In this document: positions 11,901-23,787 of the stretch, one piece after another
How positions within the stretch are numbered: the first letter of the stretch is position 1
Layout of the letters: the number at the start of each line of letters is the position of its first letter
NCBI GenBank assembly: GCA_037974665.1
Contig: CM075770.1
Span: forward strand, 2,244,501 to 2,308,500
Direction: 5' to 3'
DNA: 64,000 bases
From: Ehretia macrophylla
Taxonomy: Eukaryota; Streptophyta; Magnoliopsida; Boraginales; Ehretiaceae
Notes under the pieces: generated by a model
What the model was told of the DNA's origin: nothing
What the model saw: only the letters and a program-made list of their open reading frames with translations
Databases searched by the model: none
Program-made: the position numbers and the translations under genes

Positions 11901-14900
11901 GGACCAGCAGCTCTACGAGCACTAAGCCAAAGATTGAGCAGGTAGGACAGCTATTGCTTTCATGATTTCGCTTTCAGTATCGTTAGTAACTCCAGATATC
12001 TTCTTTCAACAGAGGCTTCAATGAGGCTCTTAATGGATTTACTGACAAGGGTTGGATATTGATGGGTAATGACGGCCTGGATGATGTTACTATTGTTGTG
12101 AACTCTTCTCCTGAAAAACTTATGGGTTTAAACCTTTCCTTTACGAATGGATTTACACCTGTCAGCAACGCCGTCATGTGTGCCAAAGCATCAATGCTTC
12201 TACAGGTCAGATTATCGAATATTTTTTTCATCTTTTTCTTTGACTGAATCTCCAATGCACTTCTGCTGAGATATGTTATGCCTTTTTGACTTTTTTTCAA
12301 AAGTATATTTTAGCCAATTTTCCTAAAATTGACAGTTATCCTTTTTCTTTTTCCTGGCTAGTTCAATTCTAACCTGAATGTGTGTGGCAAATATTGATTT
12401 AGAACATCATTCCAAATCTAAGAACAATTTTGATTGGCCACAACAGGAGAATGTATGGCCCGTCCATGTTTTTGTTCAACTGCTTCTGTTTAGGGTTGAC
12501 AAGACATTGGAAAGAGAAAGTGATTGTTAATTTGGGCAGAGCCTCTGGATTTCGTTGGTTCTAAATTTAAGTCTGAATGTTCTCTCATAAGTCGCTTTAG
12601 GTCATCGTGGGCTTTGTATATATTTTTGCCAGACAAAAACCTAAGTTGTTAGATACTTTGCTGGGTTTCATGTGATTTTAAGCTTATGATGCGGGTGACT
12701 AGCAATGCTCATCTAAGAATTCTTCCAGTTTGTTAAAATATACTTTCCCATATCGAAAAATCATAAACTTCTAAGATCATCTTATACGATCCTGGGCTAC
12801 TCCACTTAACACTAATTGGTTTTAGTTTGGAACCCCATGATTCTTAACATGGTATAAGAGTTGAGCCCTTGGTCCAGTTTAATTCATCCGCGTGCGACCC
12901 ATATCAAATCAGGTCCACTTGTATTTAATCTTTCGTGTATATCATATTCCACGCATCTTAAATCTTCCACGTGTGTTTAATCTTTCACGTGTTAATCTAC
13001 CATGTGTATTCAATCTTCCAAGGGTGACCCATCTCAAAATTAGGTCCATGCGTGTTCAATCTTCCACGTGTGACTCTTCTCAAATTAGGTCACACGTGAG
13101 GGGGAGTGTTAGAGTATAACACTTGTTGCATATCAGAAAATCAGAAACTCTAAGCCACTTTATAAGATCCTGGGTTACTCCACTTAACAACAATTGGTTT
13201 TAGGATGGAACCTCAGTTATCTTAACATGATATCAGAGCTAGGCTCATGGTCTAGTCTTATTCTTTTTTTGCGTGTGTCATACGCGTGTTCAATTTTTCA
13301 CGTGCTGGCCTTTTCACGTGTGGCCTTTTCAATTTTTCACTTGCTGGCCTCTTAAATCAAGTTACACGTGAGGGGAAATATTAGAATATTGCACTTGTCC
13401 CATATAGAAAAATTAGAAACTCTTAGACCACCTTATAAGATCTTAGGCCACTTGACTTAACCCCAATTGGTTTTAAGATGGAATGCCATAATTCTACGTG
13501 GGACAAGTGCAATATTCTAACATAGTTTTATGCCAAAAACTTTCTGAGAGTGGCTTTTCTGTATTCTATGCTGTTCAAGATGATAGGCAATGATTAAAGA
13601 GGCGAGTTTTGACTAGCAGCTTAGTTTCCTGACCTATTTACAGAGTGGCCTGCAACATTTGCTAAATTTTCAAATTTAAATCTTTGGGAGTTATCTTGAT
13701 ATCTACTGCTACCCATGATATCATCTTCTTTGAAGTAGGTATGTAACTCTTTAGTTCATGATTAGTCGAAGACCCTTTTTTTTTTCCCTCCCATTCAAAC
13801 CATAAGAGTAATGAGTTGTTCCCTTACAATAAAGTAGTAAACAACCAGCTCTATTTGCCACTCTATAGTCAAAGTACCTGCTTCTTTTTCTGTTTTTTTT
13901 GGGGTGGGGGGTGTTAGTGAGTGAAGAAATGTTATACTTATAATTCCAGACTCCAGGTACTTAGGACATGTTTAGCAGTCATCATTTCAGAATACAGCTT
14001 TTCTTCCTCTATGGCTGCTCCTCTCACCTTTCATTGCTGGTTCAGAATGTGCCTCCTGCTATACTTCTTCGGTTTTTGCGAGAGCATAGATCAGAATGGG
14101 CAGATAACAACATTGATGCTTACTCAGCTGCTGCTGTCAAAGTCGGTCCCTGTAGCTTACCAGGGTCCGGAGTTTGGAACTCTGGTGGTCAAGTTGCATT
14201 TCCCTTGGCTCACACTATTGAGCATGAAGAGGCAAGTAAATATTTATCGTTTGACATCTACTGTAATGCCTCTTTTCTTTGAATCTTGCCGAATCCAATT
14301 TGTTATTATAGAGTTGTTTATTCTTCACAATTTAACATACACTCTGCATCCGTTTTTATGCTATTAGTTGCTGGAGATTGTTAAGTTGGAAGGTGTTGGG
14401 CATCCTCCAGAAGAGATAATGCCAAGAGACATGTTCCTTTTACAAGTATGTTTTGTTTTTTCATGTATTTGTTTTATTTGTTGCTATTTGCATTAAGATG
14501 CTGGTGCTGTCCATAGAGCATCTTTTGGCCCATCTTAGACTGAAAGCTACTTTTCTTAGATATTCTAGGTCATATTACTTGAGAATCATAGACATGGAAA
14601 GAAGTGTAATAAGATCTGTTGCCAATAGAAAGTCTTTCGTAAGGGATCGTGTTGAGTTTCTATTTCACCAGATAGTCTGGTTGGGAACTGCTGTCTGCCT
14701 TACTGCCTGAAACAAAGTTTCAAGAAGCTTGTGAGGTCATAACTTAACACCCACTGCGCCTAAGACTTGGAGTTTCTGGGTCCAGATCTTTGAGTAACAT
14801 GACAGCATCATTATCTAGAATCACTTATAGGCAATAAAGGCTCATTTTCATTTTACTTGTCTAGAAGTCCCCTCTCAGTAGTTGAGCTGTATTTTATAAT

Positions 14901-17900
14901 TGAGATTCTATGGACAGTCCGATTAAGTCCGGAGCTATTCTTGCCCTTGTACTGTCCTATTGTTGCCCTTGTACTAATACTAGCCTAATATTCTTCTTTT
15001 GAAATATTGCTTTCTGCCCCTCTCCGTATTTTGCAGCTATGCAGTGGAATGGATGAAAATGCTGTTGGCACCTGTGCTGAACTCATATTTGCTCCTATTG
15101 ATGCCTCTTTTTCGGATGATGCACCTCTCCTGCCTTCCGGATTTCGCATCATTCCTCTTGATTCTAGGAAGGTTAGCATTTTGTTGCAATTATATATATC
15201 TTCCTCTCTCCTTCCTTTAGAATGCCATTCTGGGATTTGTCAACATCTGCTAAGCTGCAACTTTTCACAGGAAGCCTCCAGTCCCAATCGCACCCTTGAC
15301 CTTGCTTCTTCGCTTGAGACTGGGCCAGCAGGAAGTCAAGCACTAAGTGACCTTACTGCTACTAGTGGCACTTCAAGATCTGTAATGACGATTGCATTTG
15401 AATTTGCATTTGAAAGCCACATGCAAGAAAATGTTGCATCAATGGCCCGGCAATATGTCCGCAGCATTATATCATCAGTCCAGAGGGTAGCACTGGTGCT
15501 TTCTCCATCTCACTTGGGTTCCCATGGTGGTCTTCGGCCACCAGTGGGAACTCCTGAAGCACATACATTAGCTCGATGGATCTGCCAAAGTTACAGGTGT
15601 GTGTTACATTGAGTTGGATCATATCTATTACAAAGTGTATTATAATGTTATACCAGGCTAGTCTTCCATTTGATACAAGGTTGAAGAGGCCTGACACTAA
15701 ACTTTCTAGTTGCTTTGACAATTTGAGTTGCCTCTAATTTTGTTTTAACGTGTTTTCCTTTTAACTATATAATTCTTGCTTGAAAGTTCACAGGACAAGT
15801 AATCCAAATAAAATTTGAAACAAAGAAAAAAACTTCAAAATGTCATAGCAGAAATAATCTTTCCCTTTCAGTTGTTTCTCATGTGGCATTAATGTCTCAA
15901 GATTTATTGCCTTTCTATCCTTGGTATAATTGGCATTCTTTTTTTCTCTTCACATTTTCCTTTTCCTTTGAATGTGGTATCATTTTTCCCCTTTTTTCTC
16001 TTTTGTGGGGGTGGGGTGGGATTCTGGACCGGGGAGATTGGAGCATCTCTATATGCCTCACTCATCACCCCCACCGGAGAAGAGATAGGTTCCCATTTGC
16101 GGGCTTGCCTCTTTTGCAAAATATAAGATGACATAAGATATATATAATATTTTGCAAACTAGCATTATATGATGTATAGCTTATAGTTTTATCGGATCAA
16201 CTCAAAAAGCAGTTAATCTTTTGGTACTTGGAGGTAATTTCAATTTCTTAGCTGCGCATCTTAAGTACTCTAGGATATTGGCAAAACGGCCTTTCAGTCA
16301 TCAACTTCTTTCTGCTCATCTTTCTTTTTCATAGGTGTTATTTGGGTGTGGAGCTTCTCACATCCAGTGCTGAAGGAAATGAATTGGTCCTCAAATCTGT
16401 GTGGCATCACTCGGATGCTATTATGTGCTGCTCTCTGAAGGTTAGCTTTAAACTCTGTGCGTATGCAGTGTGCTGTACCAGCATCCGCAATGCTTGCTAA
16501 TTGCTGTAACAGTAAGCAAAATTTTCAAAATAGAAGAATTACTCAATTAAATTTGTAAAAATAAAACAGTTTCTTCTATTTGCGCATATTTACATATAAA
16601 TTACCCAGTTGTCTTAGTAGTTTGTCTTGTGCTGTGTGTAGTTGATTTTTACATGGAATGCTTGTGAATTTTCACAGAATCTCCTCCTCTTTTTGTAGTT
16701 AGATTAGTAAGTCTCTTTAGACATGGCATGGTGATGTGAGGCGCCGAATTATGCTTGATGATTTCAGTATGCTGTACTATGCTAAGTAGGATTCAGATGA
16801 TATCACCAACTTACTGTGTGAAAGAGACACTACCTAGCAGTCCTAATCTCTGTTGTTGGATGAGCTATTTACAATCGGTTTTAATCTCGAAGTTGGTGCA
16901 AATAATTTCGTGATTCACCTTCACCCTTCCCAGCATATATTTAGCTTTATACATGGAGAGCATTTTATTGCCACAACGAAGACGCTCCAGGGAGCTATAT
17001 GTCCATCGACAGTTTATAGCCCTTTGTATCTCAAGGCACACTTATAGTTTTCCTTGTTACGCTGAGCAACAGGCTTCTTAATTTGCAGAAAGTATCAGTT
17101 TAATTCTTAAGTTCACAATTTATTAGAGAAGTCTCTGAAGTTGATGTACGTGCTGGCAAAATAAAAATAGTTGTAGCGGCTTAAATTATGACAAGTGATA
17201 TCTCTCACTTATTCATTACTCAGTAGCATAAAATTTAAATTAGGTCTTGTGTAAAAAATTGCAGGCTTTGCCAGTTTTCACTTTTGCAAACCAGGCTGGT
17301 CTTGATATGCTCGAGACAACTTTGGTTGCACTTCAAGACATAACTCTTGAGAAGATATTTGACGATCATGGTAGAAAAAGTCTTTGCTCTGAGTTCCCAC
17401 AGATAATGCAGCAGGTTAGTGATTTTGTATGCGTCTCATAAACAAAATATTACTGTGATTGCAAATTATTGCTGCTATATCTCATCATGCTGTTAAAAAT
17501 TATAGCCCCGGCACATCCGGAAGAAGTGAAAATGTTATGGTTTGATCATATGAAATGAGTTTCTAATTAACAACCTAATATAGCTTTTCGTGTCTATCTC
17601 CGTTATTTTGTACCTCCTGAGCCCATATATTAGTTAAATGACAGTAATCATCGTCCTCCAGACCCTCTGGATGTATCGGTCTAAAATGAGATGTTTTGAA
17701 CTCTTTCCTAGAACTCCATCAGCCTGATGGTTGTCAACTATAGTCAGATATCTGCATTGAAGCAGGCAAGAACTAAATCATTTTCTGGGTTCACAGGGGT
17801 TCGCGTGTCTTCAAGGCGGCATCTGTTTGTCGAGCATGGGCAGGCCAGTTTCTTACGAGAGAGCAGTAGCTTGGAAAGTTCTAAACGAAGAAGATAACGT

Positions 17901-17943
17901 TCATTGCATCTGCTTTATGTTTATAAACTGGTCATTTGTGTGA
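8934..17943 (+). CDS. HB8: Class III HD-Zip transcription factor, HB8/HB15 clade, 18 exons
   Basis: Class III HD-Zip factors control vascular differentiation and organ polarity in the nucleus. Coding exons: 8934-9142, 9785-9944, 10108-10208, 10337-10427, 10881-10976, 11067-11180, 11266-11349, 11431-11586, 11661-11735, 11835-11941, 12013-12205, 14046-14231, 14368-14445, 15037-15171, 15271-15596, 16335-16440, 17265-17414 and 17797-17943. They join in frame to 837 residues, close to family length. Order: homeodomain (~14-77, VWFQNRR), leucine zipper (~80-120, MNKLLMEENDRLQKQ), START lipid-binding domain (~158-370), C-terminal MEKHLA region ending INWSFV. The start is the first of two adjacent ATGs. 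HB8 rather than HB15 is favoured by QHHLTPQH and QENVASMARQ, compared from memory. Odd points: NIESKQ replaces the usual NIEPKQ in the homeodomain, SCSRRN replaces the usual SYFRQ-type sequence after the zipper, and intron 12 is GC-AG. Confidence 0.93.
9223..9580 (+). repeat. ~80-95-bp minisatellite in HD-Zip III intron 1
   Basis: Four diverged copies lie head to tail, starting near 9223, 9317, 9408 and 9490. Each carries a version of GTGTTTTTGATAGCTTCCAA, then TGTGGGTTAATT, then TTGTTGGAAAGTTT. They make up most of intron 1 (9143-9784). Confidence 0.75.
10417..10890 (+). promoter_or_regulatory. miR165/166 target site split across intron 4
   Basis: The end of exon 4 (CTGGAATGAAG, 10417-10427) joins the start of exon 5 (CCTGGTCCGG, 10881-10890) to give a 21-nt site in the START-domain coding region. 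It encodes PGMKPGP. Class III HD-Zip messages are cleaved by miR165/166 at this site. The genomic DNA carries only the two halves, so pairing is possible only with spliced RNA. Confidence 0.9.
12731..13522 (+). mobile_element. Tandem TRIM retroelement inside HD-Zip III intron 11
   Basis: Three related ~120-bp LTR-like blocks lie at 12731-12849, 13107-13227 and 13379-~13494. Shared words are TTATAAGATCCTGGG and CCACTTAA, then AATTGGTTTTAG. Blocks 1 and 2 start TGTTA and end TTAACA. Each is followed by a sequence like the initiator-Met tRNA binding site (TGGTATAAGAG; TGATATCAGAGCTAGG). A purine tract, GTGAGGGGGAG or GTGAGGGGAAA, precedes blocks 2 and 3. No coding sequence is present, as expected for a terminal-repeat retrotransposon in miniature. 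The last block ends in an inverted copy of an LTR start (GACAAGTGCAATATTCTAACA region). Flanks CAGTT and TAGTT look like a 5-bp target duplication. Confidence 0.75.
14226..14238 (+). other. Non-canonical GC donor of intron 12
   Basis: Exon 12 must end at 14231 (…GAAGAG) to stay in frame with exon 13, which begins TTGCTGGAG at 14368. The intron then begins GCAAGT instead of GTAAGT. AG|GCAAGT is the strong consensus of the minor class of GC-AG introns. The nearby GT at 14236 would add 4 nt and break the frame. Confidence 0.8.
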
Positions 17944-18644
17944 CATTTTGATTGAAGATAAAATCCTTTCCTTTCGTTTTCTGGTTAAGACGTGGAACTT
18001 CTTAAAACTCGAAGAACTTAATGACATTTTATGAAGCTTTTGTGTTGAATGTTTATATATATTTCTGCTTTTCTTGTGTTGCCATATTGAATTTGGAATG
18101 AAATACATGCGATTATCATCATGCATCAGAGTTGGTTTTAAGCTGAGTGTTGCCAGCTACAGGATCAAGTAAAATGCATCCACAAACAAAGATTACATAT
18201 GTATAGCTTTAATTTATTGCCTTGGCCAAGATTTTTATTAGCTTTATCAAATAGGGTTGGCACTTCCAACTGGACTATCAAATTGGGCTAAGATTTGAAA
18301 ATTTACGTACGTGTTGAGCAAAATAATATACATAGTTGAAGTTCTCCTGACAAATTAAAGAATGGTGAATGGGTGATAAAAAAAAAAAAAAAAAGAAATC
18401 TTATTATTACGACTCCCATAAAAGCCCCAAAAGATGGTGACTCAAAAAACATCAAAAGCTCATCAAGCTAGACCTGAAATTGTTCTCAATATGTTAATGA
18501 ACAACCTCAATAAACTCAATGAACATAAGATACAACAATGTTAAGAGTTCATTAGGAATCATGAGGATCAACCCAAAAAACCCTAATGGGTGAAAAAAAA
18601 GGTTGATCCTAACCCTATATATATATATATAAACCCTAAAAACT
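17944..18644. other. Convergent 3' region between HD-Zip III and DUF1677 genes
   Basis: The two genes end tail to tail here, so both 3' untranslated regions should lie in these 700 bases. Candidate AATGAA/AATAAA-like signals lie near 18095-18105 on plus. A short TA repeat sits at about 18616-18631 close to the DUF1677 stop. No further gene is seen. Confidence 0.5.
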
Positions 18645-19211
18645 TCAATTCAAAATATTAAGATCATTCATCTCCCTAGTAATGGCTGGAATGCAACTAG
18701 AGCTTCTTGAAATTCCACCCTTCTTTGCAACAGTTTTATTATGATCTCTTGGACTAATAGATTTGGCTCTACCACTTGTGCTCTTCTTCAACATCTCTCT
18801 CATGGCTTCTGCTTGGTACAGAACAGGATAAGCCCTACCAAACTTGTTAAACCTTACACATGCACTCATGTGAGCACTCAAAGCTTCATCATTTTTTCCA
18901 CCATTTTTCTCCAACTCTTCTTTCACTGCCTCGGCACACAAGCCGCACACATACTTTCCTAAGAACTTTTCGCGTATTTTGCCGATGTATTCGGGTGTGC
19001 ACTCTTCGGTCATGCCACAACACTCACATCTTGCATCTTCTACCTCAGATATTGGTGGTAGCTTCACATCAACTATGGCAGCTTCTTTGCTGAGCTCGAA
19101 TGATATGTCTGATATTGTTCTGTGGAGGCTGTCATTGGAGAGTCTTGGAGGCTTGCTAAGCTTGTTGGTGCGTGAGTAGGAGCTAACCCTAGTCTCTCCA
19201 TGTGGTGCCAT
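18645..19211 (-). CDS. DUF1677 family protein, single exon
   Basis: The 188-residue protein carries the plant-specific DUF1677 region. It has cysteine pairs CECCGMTEECT and CGLC about 25 residues apart, which probably bind a metal ion, then an acidic-basic helix (AEAVKEELEK) and MSACVRFNKF. The C-terminus is serine/basic rich. The frame is open upstream to 19328, but the ATG at 19211 (MAPHGETRVSS) is preferred because the upstream 39 residues are hydrophobic and unlike a DUF1677 N-terminus. Family function is not established. The gene converges on the HD-Zip III gene 0.7 kb away. Confidence 0.85.
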   Translation of the reverse strand: MAPHGETRVSSYSRTNKLSKPPRLSNDSLHRTISDISFELSKEAAIVDVKLPPISEVEDARCECCGMTEECTPEYIGKIREKFLGKYVCGLCAEAVKEELEKNGGKNDEALSAHMSACVRFNKFGRAYPVLYQAEAMREMLKKSTSGRAKSISPRDHNKTVAKKGGISRSSSCIPAITREMNDLNILN

Positions 19212-22150
19212 GATGATAATATTATACGGCCTATATGGAAAAATTTGGTGTAATGCAATGCGTGAGATGGCTGGAAAGATATAGCAATGTGAAGAACTTT
19301 CTGTTGTAAGAAGTTGTGATAATCTCATGATGGAAAATAATGCAGATATGAAGCTTCTATTTATAGATGTTATTTCTTCTCCTATGAAGCCAAAACGTAC
19401 ATCTTGTGGACCATGGAAATCTGCACGTCACCATTAAATTTAAGTGTCGATGGTCATGAATGTGCAGATTTTTCATGAATGGCTACAAATAGAACTTGAA
19501 GAAAGTAAGAAAAGACAGTGAAATAATAGTTTTATCACGAGTACTCTTATTGAGAAACTGTAGTTTTTACTTTGCAGGGCTGATCTCGATCACATAAAAG
19601 CTAAGGCCGGGGGTCTTTAGCTGATTTTACATCTTATAAGTCAAGGAAGGTGTTCATTTGCCCCTAGGCGCATGGTACGTGAAATCGCTCATGCGAGGTC
19701 GTGGATTTGATATTCTCATTATTTTGAAATTCTGTCCTTAATTGACCTAATATATGTATGGGGGTGTACCGCTGCACCCAAAAGTTTAGTAGTTAGTGGT
19801 TGTACTCCACCAAATAATTTAATGATCAAACTCTAATAGTTGAGTTCCCACGTCATCAATAAAGAAAAAAAAAGGGGGGTGTTCGTTTCTCTGTGTTAGG
19901 CTTCTACAGGTTGGTTAGGTGCTACAACTCTCTAATCTGTTTGACATATATTTGGCCAATTTGTGTAAGCTGTCATAGATCGTTACGTTCAAGGTTTTTA
20001 TTTTTATTTTTTTGTTGCTGTTGTTAAAATGGAGGTTAAAGTCGTACTTTGAATTCAATTCAAAATATTTGGTTACAACAGACTTTTATCTGACTATTCT
20101 ACACAACTCTTGAATAATATCATGTTCAAGTTAATAATTAAAAAGAAAGAATGTAAAACCAGCCGAGTGAATTTGGAATTTTTTTTTTCAATGGACCATA
20201 TTACACAAAATTTAACTAATATACAAATAATATTTTTTCTTTTTAGTGGGGCTAATCGATTCCTCATAATAAAAATACACATATTTTAAAAAATTAATAA
20301 GGGTTAGCAACCCCACTAACCCAATGAAAAACAGATTAATTATAATAATGTCCAGAAAGTATTTACACTGGTTTATTGACAACATTTTTCCTACTATTTT
20401 TTTGTCAAAACATTTTTCCTACTTGAGCCGGTGGTGGCCATGAATTTTTGTTTCATGACACAATTATGAAGAAAATGTATCAAAACATTCGTAAATGAAT
20501 TACATTAATAAAAAAAAAAAGTAGTGGTATATGGTTATGTTACGTGACAATTTTTATTTTTATTTTCCGATCAACACTTCACAATCTCCTTTTTTCAATT
20601 ACTATTTAAATTTTTTTTTTTAAACATTTTCCATTGAAAATTGCACCATGTTGCTTCTTTTTCACATGTTGGCCAACTTCAACCATATAAACCTCATCTA
20701 GCAGAAGCAATGTATCATATGACAGTGGCTTTTATTGTTGTTGTTATTGCTGTTTAATGTTTAAGTTAGTTGTCAATTTTTATTGTATGAATTCACGGGT
20801 CTCTTGAAATAGAGAAAGAAAAGTTAATTTTTCCAGTGGTCGCCCACTGAAACGCAGCTTAAAAACAGTGCCCTTCATGTTTGCGAATTGACGATCAGTT
20901 TGCTGTTTTACTTGATAGCTTTTTTTAAGTCTCCCGTGACTGAAAATGACTCAATTTCTGATTTACGGTCATGGTAAATTAAGGATTGGTCTCTTGTGCG
21001 GTAATCAATCATTTGACGCTCTACTTTTTTTATCACGGTTGGATGGCCGTTTACTGTACTGAAAAAATTTTCCACAATAAAAAGTTCACTGTGTTTACAA
21101 ACTTTTCTAAGTTTGCATTTTTGTCAATGTAGCTATTATACGGGGTGCTTGATAAAACAACCACCAAGTTAGAGCTTATAAGCTCAAAATTAATGAGCTT
21201 ATTTAAAAGTTCATCCTTGCGTATCCTTTTTTTTATTTTATATATATATAATTTTTTATTTTTTGAGTTTATAAGCCATTTGAGTTTAAATAAAATTGAC
21301 CAACAAATTTACATGACTACCATCTAGCTATTGTTTTATTATTCTTTTGACTTGAGAAGTCTAGATAGAGCTCTTAAGCTCTCAAAGATCAAGTGGAATT
21401 CTTATGTAGATATTGTCTTCAAATGTAATTTCCCTAAAGTCACAAACTACCATTTTTTTCTTTTTTCTTTTTATTCAGTAAGTAAGCAATTTCATTAATA
21501 AAAATAATAATTACAACTCAAGGATTGAATCAAAAAGAAATCCATCCTCGACAAAAGAACGCCTATACAAGGATACAAAACATGTACAATTTGTTCTCGT
21601 CCCAAACTACTTAGCCTCAAATTATGTATGTATAACCGTTATGACAATTGGGTACATATATACATCTCTGTATGTATTCTAGTAGGTTGTATGATGGTTG
21701 GGTTGAGCATCAAATCAAAGCCCAATAATGATGTGAAATAGAGCCCATAATCAGGGGAATGGGGCAGGAGTCCATGGGCAAAGCCTACTCTTGGATGGGT
21801 TGGGTCGTCAGTGTAATTTCTTGATTATTAATTCCATTAATATGTCCAAGATTTCTTTAGCAAAACTTCACAATTTAAGCACCAAAGCTTTTGATAAGAA
21901 AAAAAAAGCACCAAAGCTTTAATTTATTTTGACCAGCCTTTGTAAGCTTTATCAAATAAAGTTTTAATTTGAATCTCTTTATAATGATATTATTTCCCAT
22001 ATAATATTATAATTATATAAACTTTTCTCCATTATTGATCTCTACGATAAAATTATTTGGACTATAAAAATCAAATAACTGCATCACAATTTCACTATAA
22101 GCATCATAACTTCATTAGTATCGTCCATCGTAACGTGCATTATGAGGGAA
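19212..22150. other. Intergenic region upstream of DUF1677
   Basis: It holds the DUF1677 promoter near 19212-19400. The rest is AT-rich with no recognisable gene. A weak tRNA-like SINE candidate lies at 19640-19860. Short frames show no domain. Confidence 0.5.
19640..19860 (+). mobile_element. Possible tRNA-derived SINE
   Basis: GGCGCATGGTACGTGAAATC followed ~20 bases later by GAGGTCGTGGATTTGATATTC resembles the spaced A and B boxes of a tRNA-derived SINE, with GTCGTGGATTTGAT in place of GTCGTGGGTTCGAA. No target duplication was found, so this is weak. Confidence 0.3.
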
Positions 22151-23338
22151 TTAATGTCTCTTGTACTATGCCTTGGTCTTAAATTCTTTGACCCACTTTC
22201 ACTTGAATCTACTACTGAATCCTAAAAATTCTCTCTGAGATTTAGGTAAGGATGTCTTGCCCTATCTTCAGAGTTACCACACCAATCAATTATCTAAAAT
22301 ACATGTGACATTTCCAAAGGCTCCTTATACTTTAACGATCTATCTCCAAAGGATCTAAAATATCTTATTCAAACATGTCAAGAATCGAAAACGTATCGAG
22401 TGGATTGTCTTTTATGATTTAAGTGCCCCACTAATATGAGGTCTGTTCAGATTTCCCTATCCTACAGTGCATATTCATAGGCTCTTTTGGCCAGAAAAAT
22501 GGAAAAAGAAAGCAAAAGCGAAGGAGGTTCACTTTTGAGGGTCTTAGATGGCTGCTTTTGAACGAACCAAAAAACCAAAACAAACAATAAAGTTAAAAAA
22601 GAGCTTCACAAACCTATTTAGAAACGATTCATGGGATGGTAGATAACATCTGTTGATAACACATTAGGTAAAATCAGCTAAGCTAAAGAATGTGGAACTT
22701 TTTTAATACTTTACCTAATGAAGATGAACAGTAATGTGGATTACATTGGTAGGCATATAGGTTGATACATCTCTAACTTGTGTTTCAATGATGTATAATT
22801 ATGGTGATCATTTACCCACTCTTGACCTAGTGGTCGACGTAACAATAATGGCAATAATGACGACATTCGTGGAGCCAATGAGTTCAGTAACCTAGCTAGT
22901 TCGGCCAGGTCTGCCTATGTATGGTATCCATATATATATATATATATATTTTGTTAAATTCAAGATTGATTTCGAAAAAAAGATTCAGGTTTCTTCAAGC
23001 TTTAAGTTGCATAAAGTTTTTGCATTCCCTTAAAGGTCAATTTACAAAATGGCAGCAGTACAAATTGACAATTCATATAGTTTACACAAAGTCTAAATTG
23101 CCCTTCTCATCTTACTTTATATTTGCATCATTTGTTTACGACTTCTTGATCATTTACCATATCTAGAAGGTTTAAACGGCTATCATTTTGTAAGTTTTTC
23201 CCTCCTTACACTCGAGTACCAAAAACTAATTGACAAAAAAAAGTACGATTACTTTTTTTTTTTTTTGTGGTTTTTAAAAGACACTGCTCTCTCATCGTAT
23301 GTGGCGTGTTAGAGCATTGCTAGTCTACTTTATAAAAT

Positions 23339-23787
23339 GGGCAAATCTTCCAAATAGTTCCTATTGTTTACAAATTTTTGACAAATAGTCCCCATTGTTT
23401 GTAAAAGTTTTACCAATAGTCCCTATTGTTTCACAAGTCATTCCGTTAAGTCCCTATTGTTTGCAAAAGTCCCACAATTAGTCCCCATTGTTTGCAAAAG
23501 TCACTCAATTAGTCCCCATTGTTTGCAAAAGTCACTCAATCAGTCCCCATTGTTTCCAAAAGTCACTCAATCAGTCCCCAATGTTTAATTGAGTGACTTT
23601 TGCAAACAATGGGGACTAATTGTGGGACTTTTGCAAACAATGGGGACTAATTGTGGGACTTTTGCAAACAATATGGACTAACGGAATGACTTGTGAAACA
23701 ATAGGGACTAACGGAATGACTTGTGAAACAATAGGGACTATTTGTCCAAAATTTATAAACAATGGGGACTATTTGTCCAATTTGCTC
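23339..23787. mobile_element. Mutator-like foldback element with exact 9-bp TSD
   Basis: It is flanked by TTATAAAAT on both sides (23330-23338 and 23788-23796). Its ends are inverted: GGGCAAAT…CCAAATAGTTCC at left, GGGACTATTTGTCC…TTTGCTC at right. Both arms consist of repeated ~30-bp words such as AGTCCCCATTGTTTGCAAAA, meeting near 23588, so a transcript would fold into a long hairpin. It is absent from units 2 and 3. The 9-bp duplication points to the Mutator superfamily; no transposase is present. Confidence 0.8.

Noticed and set aside
15007-15612. A 201-codon plus frame in the HD-Zip III gene
   Set aside because: It reads through intron 14 (15172-15270). The true product uses the flanking parts as exons 14 and 15.
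23339-23787. Regular ~30-bp repeats that could suggest a CRISPR array
   Set aside because: Repeats are contiguous without unique spacers, inverted in the second half and bounded by a 9-bp target duplication. This is a plant transposable element.
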